NCBI RefSeq assembly: GCF_023091745.1
Contig: NC_068913.1
Span: forward strand, 30,944,501 to 31,008,500
Direction: 5' to 3'
From: Budorcas taxicolor
Lineage: Eukaryota > Chordata > Mammalia > Artiodactyla > Bovidae
DNA length: 64,000 nucleotides
In this document: positions 24,060 to 36,483 of the stretch, one piece after another
How the letters are laid out: each line of letters opens with the position of its first letter
Numbering within the stretch: position 1 is the stretch's first letter
The notes under the pieces: model-generated
What the model was told of the DNA's origin: nothing
What the model saw: the letters and a program-made list of their open reading frames with translations, nothing else
The model's database searches: none
Made by a program: the position numbers and the translations under genes

Positions 24060-25107
24060 TTCAGTTCAGTTCAGCTGCTCAGTCATGTCCAACTCTTAGG
24101 GACCCCATGAACCGCAGCATGCCAGGCCTCCCTGTCCATCACCAACTCCCGGAGTCCACCCAAACCCATGTCCATTGAGTCGGTGATGCCATCCAACTAT
24201 CTCATCTTCTGTTGTCCCCTTCTCCTCCTGCCTTCAATCATTCCCAGCTTCAGGGTCTTTTCAAATGAGTCAGCTCTTCACATCAGGTGGCCCAAGTATT
24301 GGAGTTTCAGCTTCAGCATCAGTCCTTCCAATGAATATTCAGGACTGATTTCCTTTAGGATGGACTGGTTGGATCTCCTTGCTCTCCAAGGGACTCTCAA
24401 GACTCTTCTCCAACACCACAGTTCAAAAGCATCAATTCTTCGGCGCTTAGCTTTCTTTATAGTCCAACTCTCACATCCATACATGACCACTGGAAAACCA
24501 TAGCCTTGACTAGATGGATCTTTGTTGACAAAGTAATGTCTCTGCTTTTCAATATGCTGTCTACATTGGTCATAACTTTCCTTCCAAGCAGTAAGTGTCT
24601 TTTAATTTCATGACTACAATCACCATTTGCAGTGATTCACTGCAGTGAATCACCAGAAAAATGAAGTCAGCCACTGTTTCCACTGTTTTCCCATCTTTGC
24701 CATGAAGTGATGGGGCCAGATGCCATGATCTTAGTTTTCTGAATGTTGAGCTTTAAGCCAACTTTTTCAATCTCCTCTCTCACATTCATTAAGAGGCTCT
24801 TTAGTTCTTCTTCACTTTCTGCCATAAGGGTGGCGTCATCCGCATATCTGACGTTATTGATATTTCTCCCGGCAATCTTGATTCCAGCTTGTGCTTCCTC
24901 TAGTCCAGCATTTCTCATGATGCAGTCTGCGTAGAAGTTAAATAAGCAGGGAGACATTATACAGCCTTGATGGACTCCTTTTCCTATTTGGAACCAGTCT
25001 GTTGTTCCATGTCCAGTTCTAACTGTTGCTTTCTGACCTGTATACAGGTTTCTCAAGAGGCAGGTCAGGTGGTATGGTATTCCTATCTCTTTCAGAATTT
25101 TCCACAG
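24060..25107 (-). mobile_element. BovB LINE inserted in BovB, antisense, with 12-bp TSD
   Basis: The 3' end (ttcagt units) is at 24060 and the element runs on the minus strand through the C-terminal region and RT to about 25107. Minus-strand landmarks are ESWTIKKAKRRRIDAFELW (24460-24400) and YADDATLMAESEEELKSLL (about 24850-24790). It is flanked by the perfect 12-bp repeat tgaccaacctag (24048-24059 and 25108-25119), so it is a separate later insertion into the sense BovB. Confidence 0.95.
24667..25056 (-). pseudogene. BovB RT fragment of the inner element
   Basis: A 129-residue open frame from MRNLYTGQKATVRTGHGTTD to ASGPITSWQRW. It keeps the RT box as YADD and the QGCIMSPCLFNF motif. RT motif A is absent because the element is truncated just upstream. 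Confidence 0.85.
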
Positions 25108-25606
25108 TGACCAACCTAGACAGTATATTACAAAGCAGAGACATTACTTTGGCAACAAAAGTCCATCTGTTCAAGGCTATGGTTTTTCCAGTAGTGATAT
25201 ACAAATGTGAGAGTTGGACTATTAAAAAAGCTGAGCACCAAAGAATTGTTGCTTTTGAACTGTGGTGTTGGAGAAGAGTCTTGAGAGTCCCTTGGACTGC
25301 AAGGAGATCCAACCAGTCCATCCTAAAGGAAATCAGTCCTGAATGTTCATTGGAAGGACTGATGTTGAAGGTGAAACTCCAATACTTTGGCCACCTGATG
25401 CAAAGAAATCTTTTGAAAAGACCCTGATTCTGGGAAAGATTGCAGGCCGGAGGAGAAGGGGACAACAGAGGATTAGATGGTTGGATGGCATCACTGACTC
25501 AGTGGACATGAGTTTGAGTAAACTCCGGAAGTTGGTGATGGACAGGGAGGCCTGGCATGCTGTGGTTCATGGAGTCACAAAGAGTCAGACACGACTGAGC
25601 GACTGA
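25026..25606 (+). pseudogene. BovB ORF C-terminal fragments
   Basis: Two overlapping open frames (25026-25427 and 25343-25606) carry the C-terminal part of the outer BovB protein. The sequence contains the SWTIKKAEHQRIVAFELWCW region and, after a +1 shift near 25390, the Arg-rich GRRRRGQQRIRWLDGI and the end MDREAWHAVVHGVTKSQTR. Function of this tail is not established. It is conserved among BovB copies. Confidence 0.85.
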
Positions 25607-25635
25607 ACTGAACTGAACTGAACTGAAGTCAGTTA

Positions 25636-28600
25636 TTCCTTCATTGATTTATCTTAATAAGAGCATCACCTTATTTTAAGTCAAGATGAAATTGGAAACT
25701 GAACTTGGATCCTGTGCTCTAACAAATGTCATCCTCCAGACAGAGGAAATGACTCATCTATTTTTAAAAAGTGGAAGTGTTAAAATTATACATAAAATAT
25801 GTCAAGACAAAATATTTCTTTACATATGTTTCAGGAAGTATGTACTTGTGTTTTTACAAGTCTAATCTATTTGCAGGCCTTTCATTCTTAGGCACCTATG
25901 TCAATATTTCAGTAAAAGTAAGCCCATAATTGAAAAATAAGCAACAGAAAGGAGCATCTATTATTGGGTTTAATTATACTTATAAACTTCATGTGAAAAT
26001 TTAAAACTTATTTTAAAATGTGAATCTATTACTTTATCTCAAAATGTAACAAAATTTCCAAAAATGCTGAAAATGAGAAACCATGAAGTACTTAATCTGA
26101 TTACAAAAAGAATTTAAAATATAATTGTGCTAAGTTTTCATTTAAAGACTTAGCTAGTCTAAGACTCAAGTTAAAGGGGCCCATTTAAACTAAAAGGCAG
26201 GCTGACCTCACCACAGCAATTCAGCAGAGAAAAGCCATCTTCAAGGTTATGACAGTCATATACAATATGTATTTTTTATATGATAATACACAGCATCTCA
26301 GAAGACACAGAGAATAGCTTTAGATACATGCCTCAAAGAGAAACTCAAAAGAAAAAGAAATATATTTCAAAACAAAGAAAAAACATTTGAGGTCTTGCTC
26401 CCAAGGAGAGATTTTGCTTTAAACTACTGCCCCCTCTAAAAAATAAGAAAAGAAAATGACTGGCTGATATCCAAAGATGAAGAAAGCTTTGTCATTCTTT
26501 ACCTCAGATATGTTAATGAATAACACACAAAAAGCTATGTGTTACAAAGTCCCACTACTAAGCTGGCATGCAAGAGGGAGGGATCATCCTGTGACACTGA
26601 GCATACAAATACAAGGCAATATTTTACTGTAGGAGAACGAGTGCTAAGATCTGATATACAAAGTTTCAATGCTTGGCTAGGGATAGTATTCAGAAATGCC
26701 CCAAAGTGAGAGTAGTAAAATAAGGACCAAAGAAAACCCCAAAGTTTAAGGCCAAATTACACTAGAAACCAAAGACATAGTCTAGACTTGATGCCTGGCA
26801 GAAAGAAAAATTACCTGAGCATGATGCAGGTGAAGCAAAGTAGTAAGAAGGCAGGTTTTGCAATAAGGCTGTTTTTATGGCTTGCTTTTATTGGCTGTAT
26901 AGCAGAGAATGTGAAGGTGTGTTGGCTCTCAACTTAAAGCAATGGGACCTTGGAAGACAATAGGTCTAAATAAACTTTTTTGGACGCCGAGTAACAACTG
27001 GCAAGACATTTCTTATTCTTGGTATTTATTTTCTTTTATTTCACACTGGTCATTTTTCTGTAATTTCTATCTTAGTTAATGAATGACATCACCATTCTCT
27101 CCCTTGAGCAACTCCCAAAAAACGAATACATCTTGACTCTTCCTTCTGCTAGTGTAGTTAATATTTGCCTTTCAATGGACTCAGCATTTTTCACTGATAA
27201 GTATTTAAAAACAATCTTCATGTTATTAATATGAAAACCTTCACTAGTTACTATAAAAGAAATTACCTTTAAAAATTCAATGAAAATAAAGCAATGCCAA
27301 TAGATTTTTAGTAGAAATCCACTCCTTTTTCAAAATGATTAGCAAATACCATTTGACACAGATTAGTATCAACTTAAGTTTTTCTCCTTAGAGAGATTAA
27401 ATGATAATTGCAAAGGAAATTATTTTTTTCATTGTGTGACTTAATTATGATTTAATGCAGCGCCCTTGTACCATCAAAAGGTCATTTTTAGACCAGCCCC
27501 ACCCTTTGGGAATCACTTGACTATGGGATAAAATCCCAGTTCTTGTTATTATCTCACTCCTGATTACCTTTCAACCTAATTTCCTGCCACTCCACAAACC
27601 ACCTGCCCTGACTAAATTTGTCCCCATTAATTTCCCCTCTGTGACTGCTGGCAAAATTAATGCCTCACTCTAGCGGTTTCAGACATGGAGTCTTGAGGGA
27701 CCTCCCAGCACAGACATTTCTCATTGACTCAGTTCTAGTCAGGTTCCTCTGAGTCCTCTGCTCAATGAGGTTTCAACCTTGGCCTGTAAGACTTGAATAA
27801 ACACTAGGATAGTTTCTAACAGCTCAAGGCCGCATCCCTGGGATGATCCTAGTCCCCTCAAAGTACCTGCCCCAAAAAGCTCAATACTGCCAAAAGAAAT
27901 CACTACTTGTTCCAACCAACAGCTGAAAACAGGGGCCCCATCTCCCAGTCTCTGTGGGAGGGCAGGACCCTAATTTTGATAAGTGCCAGGTAGCAAACCC
28001 AGATGGATTCCACACAGACCAGTTGCTCCCTTCTTTCTTCTGTAATTTTTCTTTACTTCTCTGAAAAATTCTATCACTCGCTTCCCTACTCCCTCAGTCT
28101 CCATTTAAAACCCTGAACCACTTGTGTAGAAATTAAAGTTGAGTGCAGTGCATGCTGGACTGCTTTCCCTATTGCAATAGCTATTACTGATTAAAATCTA
28201 TATTTACCCCCTTAGTGTCTGCCTTTGTTCATTTCTGACAGCACTTCATATCTGCTTCTAATTCGACACTTTGTAAATCTTGAACTATCCCTCTTACTTG
28301 CTATGTTGTGCTTATTTGTATACTCCAAGTGCCCAGAGCAGTACCTGTACAGTGTTTCCCATGTTAGAAATGGCAAACTGTTTTTTGCTCACAGGTTAAT
28401 AAAGTAAAATGATTAAACAACATTTTGTCAGATTTCTGTACAGATATATGTACAGATATATATACTATGTATGAAATCACTAAATAGTATTTTGTCACAC
28501 AGATACCTATCCACCACTGAGGCAATAATTCTTTGAGAGAAATCTTTAAATAACTGCATATAGAGAAAGGGAGAACACTGTTATCTGACTACTGTGAATA

Positions 28601-28984
28601 GGCAGGGCCATGAGGAAAAAGGATCTAACATTGCATTAGTTTTTGTTTCAACCTACACATCATAAGAGGGACATCACACACTATATTAAGCTTTACAATT
28701 TAAAAATAATTTAAAAATCTTCATCAGCTTATTTTCATTTTTTCTTAGCTTTGCCAGTATCATTTTTAATTCCAATGTTTCCTTTAACCTCACATCTTCC
28801 TCTTTTGGATGTTCACTTCCTTTAAAAATAACAATTGTCTATTACTTTCCACATTTTTCTGTTTTATATTAGTAAGAGGACTTTTCTAATTGTGGCATGG
28901 GGAATTTACATGCAAGTTATGTGAGGCACTGGATTTTACTTAAAAATTAGGTTTTTTTTGTTTTTGTTTTTTTTTACTGCTACT
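25636..28984. other. Long unassigned interval with possible old LTR
   Basis: No coding gene is visible. About 27520-27600 resembles the 3' end of an L2 or MIR-like element. About 27690-28250 looks LTR-like, ending 'gttcatttctgacagc' after an 'attaaagttgag' segment that could hold a polyadenylation signal. I cannot assign a family, and the rest is AT-rich and featureless. Confidence 0.35.
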
Positions 28985-28990
28985 AGCTTA

Positions 28991-29062
28991 GCCCACCAGT
29001 TTCCTCCATCCATGGGATTCTCCAGGCAAGAATACTGGAATGGGCTGCCATTTCCTTCTCCA
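28991..29062 (+). mobile_element. Bov-A SINE fragment
   Basis: About 72 bp from 'gcccaccagtttcctccatc' to 'gccatttccttctcc' are a partial Bov-A unit. Short flanking matches (tagctta and aagctta) may be a decayed TSD. Confidence 0.75.
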
Positions 29063-29068
29063 AGCTTA

Positions 29069-32000
29069 TAGGTGAAAATGCTACTTTACATAGAAACCTG
29101 ATTTAGTCCACAAAATTAAATGAACCATAACCTCAAAGTGCAATGAGGCACACACAGCATGACTACATTATTTCAGAAAGCTTTAGAGTTGAGTTGACAG
29201 TCTGTTGATCTCAGACTTCATGAACCAAGGTGCAGCTCACATCGATTCCCTGCAGTAGCTTTGAGCTTCTGCCAAACAGCTATGGAGGACTGGAAAATAC
29301 AAGGTTAAGTAGATGGCACCTAAGCCTATGTTTAGAAAGTTAACTCTTTCACTAAAGTTTATTTTGTTACTTATTAAAGGGGTCATTGTCACATCAGATA
29401 TTTTGCTTACTTAAAGGTAATATAAAATTATTGCTGGGATAGCATAACCCTGAAAACATGAAACTAAATGTGGGGTCTGTATGAGCATTCTCCTTTTGCC
29501 ACTGAATTACAAATGCTTCCTACACACAGTTGTACTAACATTAAATCGTGAATGTAGAATTCTTATTGTGGGTTGATTTGCAGCATATCAAGTCTCGTCT
29601 TGTTTTCAATCACTGTATCAGCCTCTCCAGTTGCCTAAAACTTTGCTGTTTCAGTCTCTGCCCCTCCCAGTCTCCAAGTCAATCCTAATGAAACCAGGCA
29701 AATTATTAATAGCTCTGTCCAAAACCATTAAGTAGAGGCTAGAATTAAACATGAGGTCCTGAGCCCAGAATCCAGCGTGTCTGTGGACTGTTCTATGCAT
29801 TCGTGCTCCCAGAAAGCTGCAGCTACTCTCCCACTCAACAATTCTAATGTCCAGTCTGCATCATGGAACTCCTGTCCCTGCTAACATCCTCTACACCTGG
29901 GGTTGCCACCAGTGTTCTAAGTTAAATTACCACTGGTTTAACAAGGGACCTGCCCTTGACTAGAATCTGGCCTGGCATCTCACACCCCCTCCCTGGACAC
30001 TGACCAGAGCTCTGCTTTCCAAGTGAATGAGCTCCATCCTTCCCTTGCCTGGAGCTAAAAGTTAGCACCGCCAGGAACTGTTGCCATATTCTCTCCCACC
30101 AGATTCCAACCCCTTATAAATCATTTCTGTTCTACAATCCCAGTTTTCCTAATCTCCGATATTACAATTAGGAATGCTGGTCACCTACCCACTTTAGAGT
30201 CTTGATCCCAGTCCTCTTTTTCCTGCTTACTTTTCTTTCCCTGATGTGAAGTCTGGCATACTTCACATAGATGTGGTGTGGGATGACAATGTCAGTGTAC
30301 AAAGAACACTCATAAAGAAAATCTTTGAAGGAATCTTTATTCAATGAAAATAATCACCTCAATTAATTTATTTGACAGTTTCTATTTTTTAATGAAAAAT
30401 AAATCTTTATATTTTTTCTAATAAGAAGAGTATAATTTCCTTTTATTTTTACAAATTTTGATAACCCATAGGATCAAATTATTATTTCTGAGATGCCATA
30501 ATCTGTTAGGTGTTAAGTACTTGCATTATGTAGTTTACTTTGTGTTAGGAGCTTGATTCTTCCTACAAAGCTTTCTGAACTATCTATATTTTGTGCTATC
30601 CAGTTTCCCTGGCAACACAGTTGTTCCCATGGAGAAATAAAAATGAACACCTAAACAGAGATGAACTTGAAGATACAAAGCTTCACAGGATAGACAGTTT
30701 GCTCAGGGCTATTAAAGAGCAAAATGAAAAGACAGAAAAGCAGAAAATATATCTAGGTTTCAAGTTGCAGTTAAAAGCTAACAAACTACTTCTGATCTCT
30801 TTTGACCTGCTAATAACAAATCATTCTTGGTATCCTTAATTGCAACCTTAAATGGACTTTTTTCCCCAAATCAGTTTTTAAAACTCACTACCTGGGCAAA
30901 AGGCCTTTTAAAATAATGACTGGATGGTTTGTTTTATTTTAACAATTTGGCTCTCATAGTGGCAACTGCATGTTTCAAGAATTTGGGGAATTTTCATGAA
31001 AGTGCCTAAATTTAAGTCAACTTGATTTGAGAAACAACCAACCAACCCAACCTATACACTAACAATGAGACTGTGAGCAAATGGGCATACAATTATTTTT
31101 TTTAATACAAAGAGATTATTTTTAGTTCTTTTTTTTAATGTCCAGAATTTGACTAGTCAACCTACTGCCAGTTTATGCCATTTGAATAGAGCTTGTAAAC
31201 AGCAAGTAGATAGAAATTTGACTGTTTTGGTTGGATGTGAAGGGAAGTTGATAGCCTCAGTTAAGGCTCACACCCCTGTGCCAAATCCCTAACATCATTA
31301 TAGCAGACTCGGAATGATAAATGATACCAGTAAAATAATTCACACTCAACTGCAAGTTCCATTCAAGTGGCATGAAGTCCATTAATAAAAGACAAAGGGA
31401 AACCGCTGGTTCTGGTGACTTTCTGGTCTGCAACCCTGTCTGCCTTCTTTTCTCCCAGCTTTATAATCCAGATAACTGCACCCTCTCCATTTGTTTCTCA
31501 CTTCTTTGCCTGCTGTCCTCTAGCCCTTTTTATGCTTTTGCTCTTAAGTTTTGACCTCCTTTCCCCCATTTTGTTCTGCTGTTTCTGCTCTACATTTTTG
31601 TCACTTTTTTCACTGGCTTCATTCTTGTTTCTTATTGTCTTTCCTCTTCGATCTGTATTATCCTTTCCTGCCTTTATTTTCATTCTTGCTACCCTTTCTT
31701 TTTCTCTTTGTTCTTCCTCTTCTCCTAGAAATTTGTAAATTTTGCTCTATCTTTTTTCATTATTATATATTGTTTCTGGATTAATTCTTTTTCTCCTTCC
31801 ATGTATTACTTTTCCTGATTCTTTGAATCCAAGACTTTGTGTCAAAGATTATGACTGGAGCAATTTATTATGATAAAAGTGGAAGAAAAACTCGGCTTTA
31901 GGAAATAGCATCTTAAATAGTAGGCTGGCTTCTTGTTAACCAGTCTCTTTGTCCTCCCTGTAAGTTCACAGTGAGTAGAATCAATGAGATTTGTCACTTT

Positions 32001-33231
32001 TATTTACCTAGGTCAGGCATTATTCACCCTAATCATGTAGAGAAGAACAGAACTTTGAAATTAGTAAGTCCAGCATGCTGAGTTGCTGCCACACAAGATA
32101 AAATAACTTTCATATATAGTTGGTCGACTGACAAAGCAGAATAAAGATGTAACCAACTGAAGCTATCAACTTTCCTTCCCATTCAACCAAAGTAGCCAAA
32201 TTTCTATCCACTTGCAGTTTACAATATATCTATTAGCACAGTGGCAGATTATACATGTATGCTTGCTTTGTCATACTTGAAATTAATTTTTAATGTAAAT
32301 TATATTTATTAAGAACCTAAAAGTCACACTCAGTCACTGACTAATTTTCACCCTTTTAAATCCATCAGAAAACACTCATGTCCCATGATATCTACTGGTT
32401 TTATAGCACTCAAAACCTTGGTCAATCATTATTACTCACCATAGTTAAAATATCTGCTCTTTCTGTTTTCTTCAGTTTACTGCTTTTGCATTTAACAGTT
32501 TGTATCTTGCTTAAAGACTTCAGATTCTAAAATGCACCATGACTTGGAAACAAAACCAAATTTATAAAATTCTATATTCTCCTATAATAAAATTTGTCCT
32601 GTAGAGGAATTTTCTATACCTACTTTCCTTATTATTGATATAATTATAAAGCCAACATATAAGTCATGCAGGCTGAACACTGCACAATGCTAGGGAGTCA
32701 TCTTGACCTATGCATAGGGTACTATATACAGTTAGATTCATTTTGCAGTTCTCACTGAAACAATGCCATACTTTTACTCATGAGATGGAAAAAAACTTCT
32801 ACTTTGATAATGTTGAATTATGTTTGGGTTTTATTCTCTAAAAATCCTTGAATGTAACATTTTAGAGTTAAGAGGAAATTTAGAGACATAGTTTTCCTCT
32901 TTCATGTTACATAGAAGGAAGATACTTCCAGAGAAATGATGTACTCTGACCACAACTTTATCACCATATTCACCATGAGAGACAGTGTAAGAACCAACTC
33001 CCAGATTTCTAGCTTCAAGAATATAATTTTGAATACATTCACGGTGATATAGAAAATATTTCAACCACATAAATCCCATAGATTCAAATTTCAGATTTTT
33101 AGCCTAATTTTCCTCCTAGACAGTTTTACATTGCAAACTGCTAAAGGACTCAAATAATTTCTGAGAAATCCTCCTTGTGCAGCTTGCTATGTAATCCAGC
33201 CACATACTAAATGCTCTTCTGAGTGGGGCTG
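29069..33231. other. Long unassigned interval
   Basis: No gene or named repeat in over 4 kb. About 31430-31800 is strongly pyrimidine-rich, which produces overlapping hydrophobic open frames (31372-31554, 31415-31738, 31551-31784). The 82-residue frame at 30591-30839 has no recognisable motif. Unique intergenic or intronic sequence is the likeliest reading. Confidence 0.45.
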
Positions 33232-33242
33232 TCACCATCTCC

Positions 33243-33671
33243 CCTTTCATTCTCTTCATGGGGTTCTTATATAGAAAGCTCATAAAGAAAGCTGAGCACT
33301 TAAGAATTGACGCTTTGAACTGTGGCATTGGAGAAGACTCTTGAGAGTCGCTTGGCCTGCAAGAAGATCCAACCACTCCATCCTAAAGGAAATCAGTCCT
33401 GAATATTCATTGGAAGGACTGATACTGAAGCTGAAACTCCAATCCTTTGGCCACCTGATATGAAGAACTGACTCTTTGGAAAAGATCCTGATGCTAGGAA
33501 AGATTGAAGACAGGAGAAGGGGATGACAGAGGATGAGATGGTTGGATGATATTACCAACTTGATGGACACAGGTTTGGGTGGACTCTGGGAGTTGGTGAT
33601 AAACAGGGAAGCCTGGCGTGCTGCAGTCCGTGGGGTTACAAAGAGTTGGACAAGACTGAGTGACTGAACTC
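33243..33671 (+). mobile_element. BovB 3' tail, sense, with TSD
   Basis: From about 33281 the + strand encodes the C-terminal part of BovB with frameshifts. The nucleotide landmarks are 'gaactgtggcattggagaag' and 'gatggttggatgatattacc', and the end is 'gactgagtgactgaa'. An 11-bp repeat, tcaccatctcc, lies at 33232-33242 and 33672-33682. The first 38 bp inside the left TSD (33243-33280) do not read as BovB and are unexplained. Confidence 0.85.
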
Positions 33672-33836
33672 TCACCATCTCCATTGACTAACACAGTGAA
33701 GAATATTTAGAAAAGAAACTGTTCAATGCTATTATTACATCTATATTACTACAGTATAATTTTAGAATATTAACATTAAGTAATTGAAATAAAGTTTCTT
33801 GTGAATTAAAATGCCTACTTTCCCAATGATGTACTG

Positions 33837-34107
33837 CTGCTGCTGCTGCTAAGTCGCTTCAGTCGTGTCCAACTCTGTGCGACCCCATAGACGGCAGCCC
33901 ACCAGGCTCCCCTGTCCTGGGATTCTCTAGGCAAGAACACTGGAGTGGGTTGCCATTTCCTTCTCCAATGCATGAAAGTGAAAAGTGAAAGTGAAGTCGC
34001 TCAGTCGCATCCAACTCTTAGCGACCCCATGGACTACAGCCCACCAGGCTCCTCCATCCATGGGATTTTCCAGGCAAAAGTACTGGAGTAGGGTGCCATT
34101 GCCTTCT
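33837..34107 (+). mobile_element. Bov-A2 SINE, young, with 14-bp TSD
   Basis: Two complete Bov-A monomers begin with a (CTG)n run and are joined by 'tgaaagtgaaaagtgaaagt'. The second ends 'gtgccattgccttctcc'. A perfect 14-bp TSD, ccaatgatgtactg, lies at 33823-33836 and 34108-34121. The low divergence and perfect duplication suggest a recent insertion. Confidence 0.95.
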
Positions 34108-34121
34108 CCAATGATGTACTG

Positions 34122-36483
34122 GGAAACTATTAATACCAGTTTAATTTTATCTTCTCTATAGAGCTTTTCTTAATTAATATCAACTCATATTTTTCCTTCT
34201 CTCCTTTCTTATTGCTCAAAAACAATGTGTGTTTTTTGCTATAGTATTTTTACTTGTTTCTGTTCTCTTGTTGCATCTGAAAAGCTTATCAATTTCCATG
34301 CATACTGACTCTGTCTTTTGTTTTCTCTCCTCCATGACCCTGGGTGTGCATACAGTTGATGTTTAATGTGTGCTACTGAGGTGGATAAGAACTGAATTAG
34401 AGACACTTCATCACCAAAGTTCTGATTAAATGAAAGCAGATATCTAAAGTATATGTTGCCAAAAACATTATCAAAAATGTACATAATGAATCTAAATGCT
34501 AACAGAACTAATCATTAATGTAAAAACTTCAAAATTATACCTTTTATAGAGCAGTATCTAATAGTGATGTTTAAAACTGTTTCTTCTTTAAGTAACTTAG
34601 TGCATACTGAAGAAATGAACAAGCAGAAAAGAAAAACTAGTACACACTGTCAGAAAAACCATAATGGTTTTAAAAAAATTTTCAGTTTTCCTTCTTTTTT
34701 TCTAAAACTGAAAGAGGTGTACGATGGATTTGGTCGGCTCTTCATTTGAGAGAGCAGCAAAAGAAGAAAAAAAGAACACATTATGCTCCAAGAAGCCATA
34801 GCTTGGCAGATGTTGCAAGAATGAATTAGCTCATTGACTTTTTTTTTTTTTTTTTGAGACTTTGTGTCAACTTTGAGTGGAGTTTCCAATTGCACAATGA
34901 GCACGGGACAGTTTTGACATCTTTATTACACTCTCTGAGTTCTTAAAAGGCTACCATTTTGTTTAAAGATGATTTCTTTCAAAAGTAAAAGAATTATTTA
35001 ACTGCCAAGAATAATTAATTCCATGACTCAATACCAATACAATTATCTTTCCTAATATTCACAATCAAAATATTAACTTTTTAATCAAAATTAGAGATTT
35101 GATTGATTGATTGCAATATTCTATTCAAATCCATTCCTTTCAGGCCTATTTTTCTTGTACTTGCTTTGCACTAAATTTTTGTGGTTTAACATGACCACTT
35201 TCAAACAAGATCATAAATTCTCACAAAAGCAGGCTATGGAATTCATAATCATAGCTCTTGGCCGCCACCTAAAGGTTTCTTTTTTGTTTTATTTTACATA
35301 AGACCTACTGTCTTAGTAGGTCTTATGTAATAATAAATAATAAATAATAAAACTTTTGCCTGCAACACCACATATTTTCACATAAGTATAGGGTAAAAAG
35401 ACTTATTTCACAATGTATTTTCACTTTTGTATTCATGCATCAGCAGCCTATATAATTATAACCACTTCTTAATCTATTTGGTACTTAAAGGCAATTTAAA
35501 CTAGGCCCTCTGAGTGGTTTGAAATTTTCCATTCATTAAAGAAATACTGTGTCCTTATTATGGATCACTTCCACTCCTAAGCTCATCTTACAGATAATAA
35601 TATTTAAGTCATGGTTTCTGGCTTCAAGAAAAATGTAGCAGTTATTGATGCTTTAAGAAACTGGCTTCTTTTTGTCATAATATGTATTAAAATTATCATT
35701 AATTGGATGACATGGAGTAAATATAGGAGAAGCCTAAACAAAGAAAATGTTTCTCATTTCCAACTGTTTATTGAACCACTGCTGAATTTAAGTTTATGCT
35801 AAATCTTTTGAATTCTATAGAATACAGAAATATGGGTGTAATTTCTTGAGTATATTTAAGGGTAAATGAGATACCAGAGTTAATAATTCCCTGTTCCATA
35901 TCCTATTCTCACTTCCTTTACTCGCCTCCTAAGAAACACCTGATTGAATCAGGCAAAACTATCTCCAGCCAAGGGACACAGAGCATAATGAGCAAAGGGG
36001 AGTTTTGTGAGATGGGATTGGAGAAGTATGAAGGAACTGGACCATACAGGGCCTTGAGAGTCAGAGTAAGGATGCTGGTTTTTACTTGAAATAGAATGAA
36101 AAGCCACATCAGCATATTAGAGAAGGAAGTAACTTGATCTGAAGGCTTCATGAAAAGGGGGTTGGAATGGGCCAAGTGAAGAGGGAGAGAGATAATAGCC
36201 TACTACAGAAGCACAGATGGGAGAGCTGATGTGACATTAACAAGGGTAGTGACAGTGCAAGAGAAATGAACACACTGAAGATGAATTTTGGAGCTAGACT
36301 CAATAGGACGTGGTGACAGGCTAAATAATCCTTCGTTCTGCTTGCTTCTACTTGGTTCTGTTCCCTCCCACATATGAATATAACTGAAATGCTGGTATCG
36401 TTCTCCATGTTAGACATCTAAGTTAGATTTTATGTCACATGTAAGGTTTTTAGTTTAAAAAAAAAAGTTGTTTTTTTTTTTTT
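34122..36483. other. Unassigned interval with hairpin and old repeat
   Basis: No gene is visible. A poly(T) run lies at about 34840-34856. About 36000-36290 resembles an ancient mammal-wide repeat, with phrases such as 'ccatacagggccttgagagt' and 'gaagtaacttgatctgaagg', but I cannot name it. The hairpin at 35294-35330 is listed separately. Confidence 0.4.
35294..35330. repeat. Perfect 16-bp inverted repeat with 5-nt loop
   Basis: The arms ttacataagacctact (35294-35309) and agtaggtcttatgtaa (35315-35330) are exact reverse complements around gtctt. It is followed by a (taa/ataa)n tract to about 35350. No T run typical of a Pol III terminator follows. It could be a cruciform-prone site or the remnant of a small inverted-repeat transposon. 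Confidence 0.85.

Larger units (their letters stand above)
22365..25625 (+). mobile_element. BovB LINE, sense, split by a second BovB
   Basis: From about 22377 the + strand reads through the BovB protein: end of the endonuclease (ILCSQRW at about 22400, DHELLIVKFRLK at about 22475), linker, RT (YADDTTLMAESEEELKSLLM at about 23780-23840) and, after the interruption, the C-terminal region (GGRRRRGQQRIRWLDGITD-like at 25445-25500). The 3' end is a run of ctgaa units at about 25603-25625. A 10-bp TSD, aagtcagtta, flanks it at 22355-22364 and 25626-25635. Frameshifts break the ORF several times. Net BovB length is about 2.2 kb, 5'-truncated in the endonuclease. Confidence 0.93.

Noticed and set aside
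30591..30839. 82-residue open frame, charged middle, as a possible small gene
   Set aside because: No recognisable domain, no splice-site or promoter context I could defend, and the length is expected by chance in 64 kb of AT-rich DNA.
31372..31784. Three overlapping hydrophobic open frames
   Set aside because: All come from one pyrimidine-rich stretch. Phe/Leu/Ser-rich translation in several frames is a composition effect, not membrane proteins.
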